In this document: positions 7,013 through 9,928 of the stretch, piece by piece
Layout of the letters: every line of letters begins with the position of its first letter
Position numbering within the stretch: the first letter of the stretch is position 1
DNA from: Acidobacteriota bacterium
GTDB taxonomy: Bacteria; Acidobacteriota; Terriglobia; UBA7540
Length of the DNA stretch: 9,928 nucleotides
NCBI GenBank assembly: GCA_021828225.1
Contig: JAKASH010000062.1
Coordinates: 1 to 9,928 of the forward strand
Reading direction: 5' to 3'
Notes under the pieces: generated by a model
The model's input: the letters and a program-made list of their open reading frames with translations, nothing else
Databases searched by the model: none
Told to the model about the DNA's origin: nothing
Program-made: the position numbers and the translations under genes

Positions 7013-7492
7013 TCAAGCCGAAGCAGCCTTCTTCTTCCCGTCCTTGGACGCGCAGTCCCCGCAAAGCCCGCCCAGTTCGAGCCGGGCCACGCGGATCTTG
7101 AGGCCGTGGCGCCCTTCAATCTGGCTCTTCAGTTTTTCGAAGAGCGGGTTCTGGATTTCCAGCACTCCACCGCAGCGCTGGCAGGTAAAGTGCATGTGGT
7201 CCTTGTTGGTGCGGGCCTCATAGTAATGGCCGGAACCCCTGAAGTGCATGAGGTCAAGCTCATCGATGATGCCGAGCTTCTTGAGCGATTCAAGAGCGCG
7301 ATAGACGGTTGCCAGGTGAAGGCCGGGCAACTGCTTCTGAGCCCGCCGCAAGACTTCCGGCGCGTCGAGGTGCTCGCCGGCTTGCTGCAGGACTTCCGCA
7401 ATGACCTTGCGCTGACGAGTGAGGCGGAGGCCGTGCTCGCGGAGCTGGGTGGTGACGGAGCGGCGTTGCTTAAGATGCTTTGCAAGAACCAT
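7013..7492 (-). CDS. Fur-family iron-responsive repressor
   Basis: A 159-residue Fur-family regulator at the head of the iron operon. The winged helix is recognisable in GLRLTRQRKVIAEVL (21-35) and ATVYRALESLKKLGII (61-76). Two CxxC pairs (C104/C107 and C144/C147) form the structural zinc site. Likely regulatory-metal ligands include H41, H89, E92, H99, H101, E112 and H129. The position matching Asp104 of Bacillus PerR is glutamate (E112), as in Fur; this argues against peroxide sensing. I favour a Fur-like ferrous-iron sensor, with zinc or manganese sensing as alternatives. The ATG at 7492 has no strong ribosome site upstream. Its place at the head of the operon and the inverted repeat in its leader suggest autoregulation. 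The tail is basic (KDGKKKAASA). Confidence 0.94.
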   Translation of the reverse strand: MVLAKHLKQRRSVTTQLREHGLRLTRQRKVIAEVLQQAGEHLDAPEVLRRAQKQLPGLHLATVYRALESLKKLGIIDELDLMHFRGSGHYYEARTNKDHMHFTCQRCGGVLEIQNPLFEKLKSQIEGRHGLKIRVARLELGGLCGDCASKDGKKKAASA

Positions 7493-7498
7493 AATCAG

Positions 7499-7515
7499 TT
7501 GCGAATAGTTCGCAA
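7499..7515. promoter_or_regulatory. Candidate Fur-family operator, perfect 7-3-7 inverted repeat
   Basis: TTGCGAA (7499-7505), a 3-base spacer, then TTCGCAA (7509-7515) form a perfect inverted repeat between the promoter and the start codon of the Fur-family gene. It covers the expected transcription start near 7514. Size and position suit a Fur-family dimer site, although the sequence is not the classic Fur or PerR box. A third, single copy of the half-site core, TCGCAA, lies at 7525-7530 and overlaps the -10 element. The assignment is by position and symmetry only. Confidence 0.6.
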
Positions 7516-7520
7516 ATGAT

Positions 7521-7549
7521 ATTATCGCAAATCTATACTATTTTGTCAA
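7521..7549 (-). promoter_or_regulatory. Sigma70-type promoter of the iron operon
   Basis: Reading leftward, TTGACA (7549-7544, perfect -35) is followed by a 17-base spacer and GATAAT (7526-7521, 5 of 6 to the -10 consensus). Transcription would start near 7514, leaving a leader of about 22 bases before the ATG at 7492. The region is markedly AT-rich against its surroundings. As the genes downstream are tightly packed, this is probably the main promoter of the whole operon. Confidence 0.72.
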
Positions 7550-7593
7550 TAATTATCTCACGCCAACGGGTGTGGAGGCTTGCGGCAGAGCGT

Positions 7594-7717
7594 CTGCGAT
7601 CTCGCGAAGCGAGAGGCTTCTGTCAGTACCTATCGCAGGGCTCGCCTCGCGCATAGGGCGTATTCCCTCGGCACAAGTTCCCTTCGGGAATCGCAGAGCC
7701 CAAAAATCAGGCTCTGC
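7594..7717. repeat. Cluster of hairpins in the divergent gap
   Basis: Several perfect short inverted repeats lie close together: TCTCGC/GCGAGA (7600-7605 with 7609-7614, loop GAA), TTCCC/GGGAA (7678-7682 with 7686-7690, loop TTC), GCAGAGCC/GGCTCTGC (7693-7700 with 7710-7717, 9-base loop), and CTGCGAT at 7594-7600, which can pair with ATCGCAG at either 7632-7638 or 7690-7696. No convincing reading frame covers the block. It could be a dispersed palindromic element, a structured RNA or a degraded mobile element. I see no T-runs that would make these terminators. Confidence 0.55.
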
Positions 7718-7737
7718 ACCAGCCCCGTTACATCAGC

Positions 7738-7926
7738 GCCCAAGCCCGTGAGGAGGCTGCGCATGTCGATGGCCAGCTTCGCGTCCGACTGAATCGTCAT
7801 CGAAGGCGAGAGCGCGGTTTGGCCGGAGCGATTGTGAATCGCAATGATAAAATCGACCGGCTTGGGCGAGGAACTGACCAGCAGCAGTGTGGAGTTGAAG
7901 CCATCGGCGAGCGAGTAATGTTGACC
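7738..7926 (-). pseudogene. Possible remnant of a beta-sandwich repeat domain
   Basis: Read leftward, this stretch translates to a plausible protein segment of about 60 residues, including YSLADGFNSTLLLVSSS, then KPVDFIIAIHNRSG and KLAIDMRSLLTGLG. The rhythm of alternating hydrophobic strands resembles beta-sandwich repeats seen in large secreted acidobacterial proteins. The open frame around it (8007 to 7630) runs into the start of the next gene at one end and the hairpin cluster at the other, so it is not a credible intact gene. No frame elsewhere in the window continues it. The resemblance is from memory and the region may simply be non-coding. Confidence 0.33.
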
Positions 7927-7949
7927 GCAGTGCCTGGCAATGGCATGAT
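7921..7949 (+). promoter_or_regulatory. Candidate promoter of the VWFA-related gene
   Basis: TTGACC (7921-7926, 5 of 6 to -35), a 17-base spacer, and CATGAT (7944-7949, 4 of 6 to -10) preceded by TGG, an extended -10 feature. Transcription would start near 7956, giving a leader of about 17 bases. GGAAAGG lies 6 or so bases before the ATG at 7973 and could serve as ribosome site. The -10 match is modest. Confidence 0.4.
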
Positions 7950-7972
7950 AACCGGAGGGGGAAAGGCCTGCT

Positions 7973-9130
7973 ATGAAGAACCTAAGAAACAAGGTTGTAT
8001 GCGCCACCGCGGTGGCGTGTGCGGCTGTCGGTTTATGGATTCTAGGGACAACCTTGGTTGCGCGCGCGCAGCAGGGACCGAATCCTTCGGCGGGCGAGAC
8101 GGTTTATGCCCCCAAGAAGTCGGCAAAGCCGAACCTGCCGCAGCAACCCGAAAATCAGCCCTCGGAACAACCTGAAAAGTCCCCGAAACAGGCTCCTCAA
8201 CAGGTACCCCAGGAAAAACAGCCGGAAAAGATCAATCCGAACCAGGTTTATACCCTTTCGACCCAATCGAACCTGGTGAACGTCGATGTGCTGGTGACGG
8301 ACAAGGACGGCGATCCGATCACCGGGCTGACGAAAAAGAATTTTAAGGTACTCGATGATGGCGTTCCGCAATCCATCACCAATTTCTCCACGGCGGAAGC
8401 ACCCATCACCGTTACTATGCTGATCGAGTTCAGCAACAAGTGGTGGGGTTATCTGGATCTGGCCCTCCAGGATGCCTACACCTTCTTGAACTTCATGCAG
8501 CCCCATGACTGGGTGGCCGTGGTCTATTTCGATATGCAGCCGCACATCCTGGTGGACTTTACGCATGACCGCTACAAGGTGCGTTCGGCGCTCGATACGC
8601 TGCGAATTCCCGGCTTCAGCGAGAGCAACTTGTACGACGCTCTGTCGTACACCATCAATCGCATGAGGAATATCGGGGGGCGCAAGGCCATTGTGGCGAT
8701 CTGCACCGGAATCGACACCTTCAGCAAGCTGACCTATGGCCAGATGCTCAAGATCGCCAAAGGTTCGAACACCCCCATCTATCCCGTCAGCATCCTGGAG
8801 TGGGTCACCATTCGATACGGAGATTCAATCGACACGCTTCAGGCACGCAACGCTCTGAGCTCGATCGCCAGGTATTCGGGCGGACAAGCCTATTTCCCCC
8901 GCTTCGAAGGGGCTTTGCCGGACATTTACCAGCAGATTTCCGGCCAGCTTCGCCATGAGTATAGCCTGGGCTTTATCCCCACGAACAACACCAAAGACGG
9001 AAAGTATCACAAACTGCAAGTGGAACTGGTGGACACCCAGGGCAACCCTCTGATTATTACCAACCGGAAGGGCAAGAAGGTCAAATATCGCATCGTCGCT
9101 CGCGAGGGCTACTACGCTCCGAAGGCGTAA
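7973..9130 (+). CDS. Secreted VWFA-related domain protein (Acidobacterial type)
   Basis: A 385-residue exported protein. The first 32 residues form a signal peptide (basic start, hydrophobic core, VARA before the likely cut at A32). A Pro/Gln/Glu/Lys-rich linker (about 49-90) follows. Next comes a beta-sandwich-like part (NLVNVDVLVTDKDGDPITGL, about 100-140), then a von Willebrand A-like domain (about 145-330). The end, LRHEYSLGFIPTN through YRIVAREGYYAPKA, is the signature of the VWFA-related family common in Acidobacteria (TIGR03436). The metal-site motifs are degenerate: IEFSNK (151-156) replaces DxSxS, SESN stands where a conserved threonine is expected, and CTGID (244-248) stands where an SDGxD-type motif would be. 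Function is unknown; related proteins are thought to mediate protein contacts at the cell surface. The ATG at 7973 has a GGAAAGG ribosome site and gives a full signal peptide. Confidence 0.9.
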   Translation: MKNLRNKVVCATAVACAAVGLWILGTTLVARAQQGPNPSAGETVYAPKKSAKPNLPQQPENQPSEQPEKSPKQAPQQVPQEKQPEKINPNQVYTLSTQSNLVNVDVLVTDKDGDPITGLTKKNFKVLDDGVPQSITNFSTAEAPITVTMLIEFSNKWWGYLDLALQDAYTFLNFMQPHDWVAVVYFDMQPHILVDFTHDRYKVRSALDTLRIPGFSESNLYDALSYTINRMRNIGGRKAIVAICTGIDTFSKLTYGQMLKIAKGSNTPIYPVSILEWVTIRYGDSIDTLQARNALSSIARYSGGQAYFPRFEGALPDIYQQISGQLRHEYSLGFIPTNNTKDGKYHKLQVELVDTQGNPLIITNRKGKKVKYRIVAREGYYAPKA

Positions 9131-9170
9131 GGCGGATTAGTCGACCGGGAAGTTTAGTCAGGAAAATCCC

Positions 9171-9209
9171 CATACGCTTGTCGAAAGCCCGCCAGGAACT
9201 TTGCGTATG
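9171..9209. other. Inverted repeat in the convergent gap
   Basis: CATACGC (9171-9177) pairs perfectly with GCGTATG (9203-9209) across a 25-base loop. It lies between the convergent VWFA-related and TauE/SafE genes, where a terminator is expected. The long loop and the missing T-run make it a weak candidate. Confidence 0.25.
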
Positions 9210-9213
9210 TGGC

Positions 9214-9928
9214 CTACCCACGCAGAGCCTGCACCAGCAGCATCGCTCCGATGACGGTGAGACCCACGTGGATATAGAAGAGGAAGCTGTGGCCGTGCAT
9301 CCGCCGATTGATGGCACGTCCTACGAAGATCGCCACGAGCACCACCGGTAACGACATGAGGTAGTAGCGAGTCACCGCGGTAGTCCACAAACCCGCCAGC
9401 CAGTAACCGCCCATGACGACCACGCTCGCCGGAAAAAAGTATCCTTGCAATGTCGCCCGGAAGTGCCTGGGGGACCATCCACGGAGCGCGCCGTAGATCA
9501 CGACCGGTGGCCCATTCATGCCGTACGCACCTCCGAGCACTCCTGCGCTGAATCCGAACATCCAGGCCAGACGGTCGTTCTTCAGCGCATAATGTCTCCT
9601 ACTCAGCAGGGAGTACGTCGAGAAGGCGATGATCACACATGCGAGAACCGCCTTCACGATCGGTTCAGCTACCCTCGTCAGGAGGAGCAGGCCCAACGGG
9701 ATCCCCAACAAGGTAGAGAGCACGAGCCACCCGGCGCTACGCGCATGGACCTCGGACCAATCCTGCACGAGCACCACGCCAGCCACGGTGATGGAGACGA
9801 GAACGGCAATGGGTACCGCCACTCTGACCGGCATGATCAGGGCGAGTAGCGGCACGGCCACCAGAGCTTCGCCGAATCCAAACGCCGAGCGAATCAGCGC
9901 GGCAAGAAGAAGCACCCCCAGCACCTGC
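9214..9928 (-). CDS. TauE/SafE-family membrane transporter (5' end at or beyond window edge)
   Basis: A polytopic inner-membrane protein of the TauE/SafE (DUF81) family, whose members are linked to export of sulfite and other sulfur-containing anions; the substrate here is not known. The visible 236 residues from the GTG at 9924 contain about eight hydrophobic segments. The two-fold family pattern is visible: SAFGFGEALVAVPLLALIMP (13-32) in the first half, and GGAYGMNGPPVVIYGALRGW (131-150) in the second. The frame stays open to the edge, and the first helix begins right there, so the real start is either this GTG or a few codons outside. The gene converges on the VWFA-related gene and shows no evident link to the iron operon. 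Confidence 0.85.
   Translation of the reverse strand, partial: QVLGVLLLAALIRSAFGFGEALVAVPLLALIMPVRVAVPIAVLVSITVAGVVLVQDWSEVHARSAGWLVLSTLLGIPLGLLLLTRVAEPIVKAVLACVIIAFSTYSLLSRRHYALKNDRLAWMFGFSAGVLGGAYGMNGPPVVIYGALRGWSPRHFRATLQGYFFPASVVVMGGYWLAGLWTTAVTRYYLMSLPVVLVAIFVGRAINRRMHGHSFLFYIHVGLTVIGAMLLVQALRG

Noticed and set aside
7013..7492. PerR-type peroxide sensor
   Set aside because: The residue matching PerR Asp104 is glutamate, a change known to remove peroxide sensing in PerR, so a Fur-type metal sensor is favoured.
6965..7519. Plus-strand open frame of 184 residues
   Set aside because: Antisense to the Fur-family gene, which has all the expected motifs.
8042..8566. Minus-strand open frame of 174 residues, rich in Arg and Leu
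   Set aside because: Antisense to the proline/glutamine-rich linker of the VWFA-related protein; it looks like a mirror of that biased composition.
1..9928. tRNA, rRNA, CRISPR array, insertion sequence or phage genes
   Set aside because: I found no tRNA-like cloverleaf with an anticodon arm, no regularly spaced repeats, and no transposase or phage proteins in the window.

Overview
The window looks like a chromosomal segment of an acidobacterium. The main reason is a secreted protein (7973-9130) with the layout of the Acidobacterial VWFA-related family. Supporting signs are a composite GC-rich palindrome of a kind I associate with that phylum and moderately high GC. The assignment is inferred; there is no rRNA or marker gene here.

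Layout, left to right. (a) 1-1966, plus strand: the tail of an ABC-2 exporter operon, made of an ATPase cut by the window edge and its NatB/YhaP-like permease, overlapping by 8 bases. (b) 1967-2091: a convergent gap holding a three-stem palindrome. (c) 7492 down to 2092, minus strand: a compact five-gene iron-transport operon. In transcription order it holds a Fur-family regulator, an FTR1-type iron permease fused to a C-terminal DUF2318 metal/redox domain, two MacB/FtsX-type permeases, and an ABC ATPase whose C-terminus carries what reads as a DtxR/MntR-type metalloregulator unit. Apart from 67 bases between the first two genes, the genes overlap or lie within a few bases. A sigma70-like promoter and a perfect 7-3-7 inverted repeat lie just upstream of the Fur-family gene. 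(d) 7550-7972: mostly non-coding, with a cluster of hairpins, a possible remnant of a beta-sandwich domain, and a candidate promoter for the next gene. (e) 7973-9130, plus strand: the secreted VWFA-related protein, with a degenerate metal site. (f) 9214 to the right edge, minus strand: a TauE/SafE-family membrane protein, probably missing only its first few residues.

The iron operon is the centre of interest. Its gene content matches the p19 iron-uptake locus of Campylobacter jejuni (FTR1-like permease, DUF2318 protein, two FtsX-like permeases, ABC ATPase). Here the DUF2318 part is fused to the permease, and neither the periplasmic P19 protein nor the thioredoxin-like proteins are in the window. 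The locus carries two unrelated iron-sensing modules: a free-standing Fur-type repressor at the head, and a DtxR-like unit built into the transport ATPase at the end. The second suggests either a transporter subunit that also regulates transcription, or a substrate-sensing domain that throttles the ATPase. This is a hypothesis drawn from sequence motifs read by eye.
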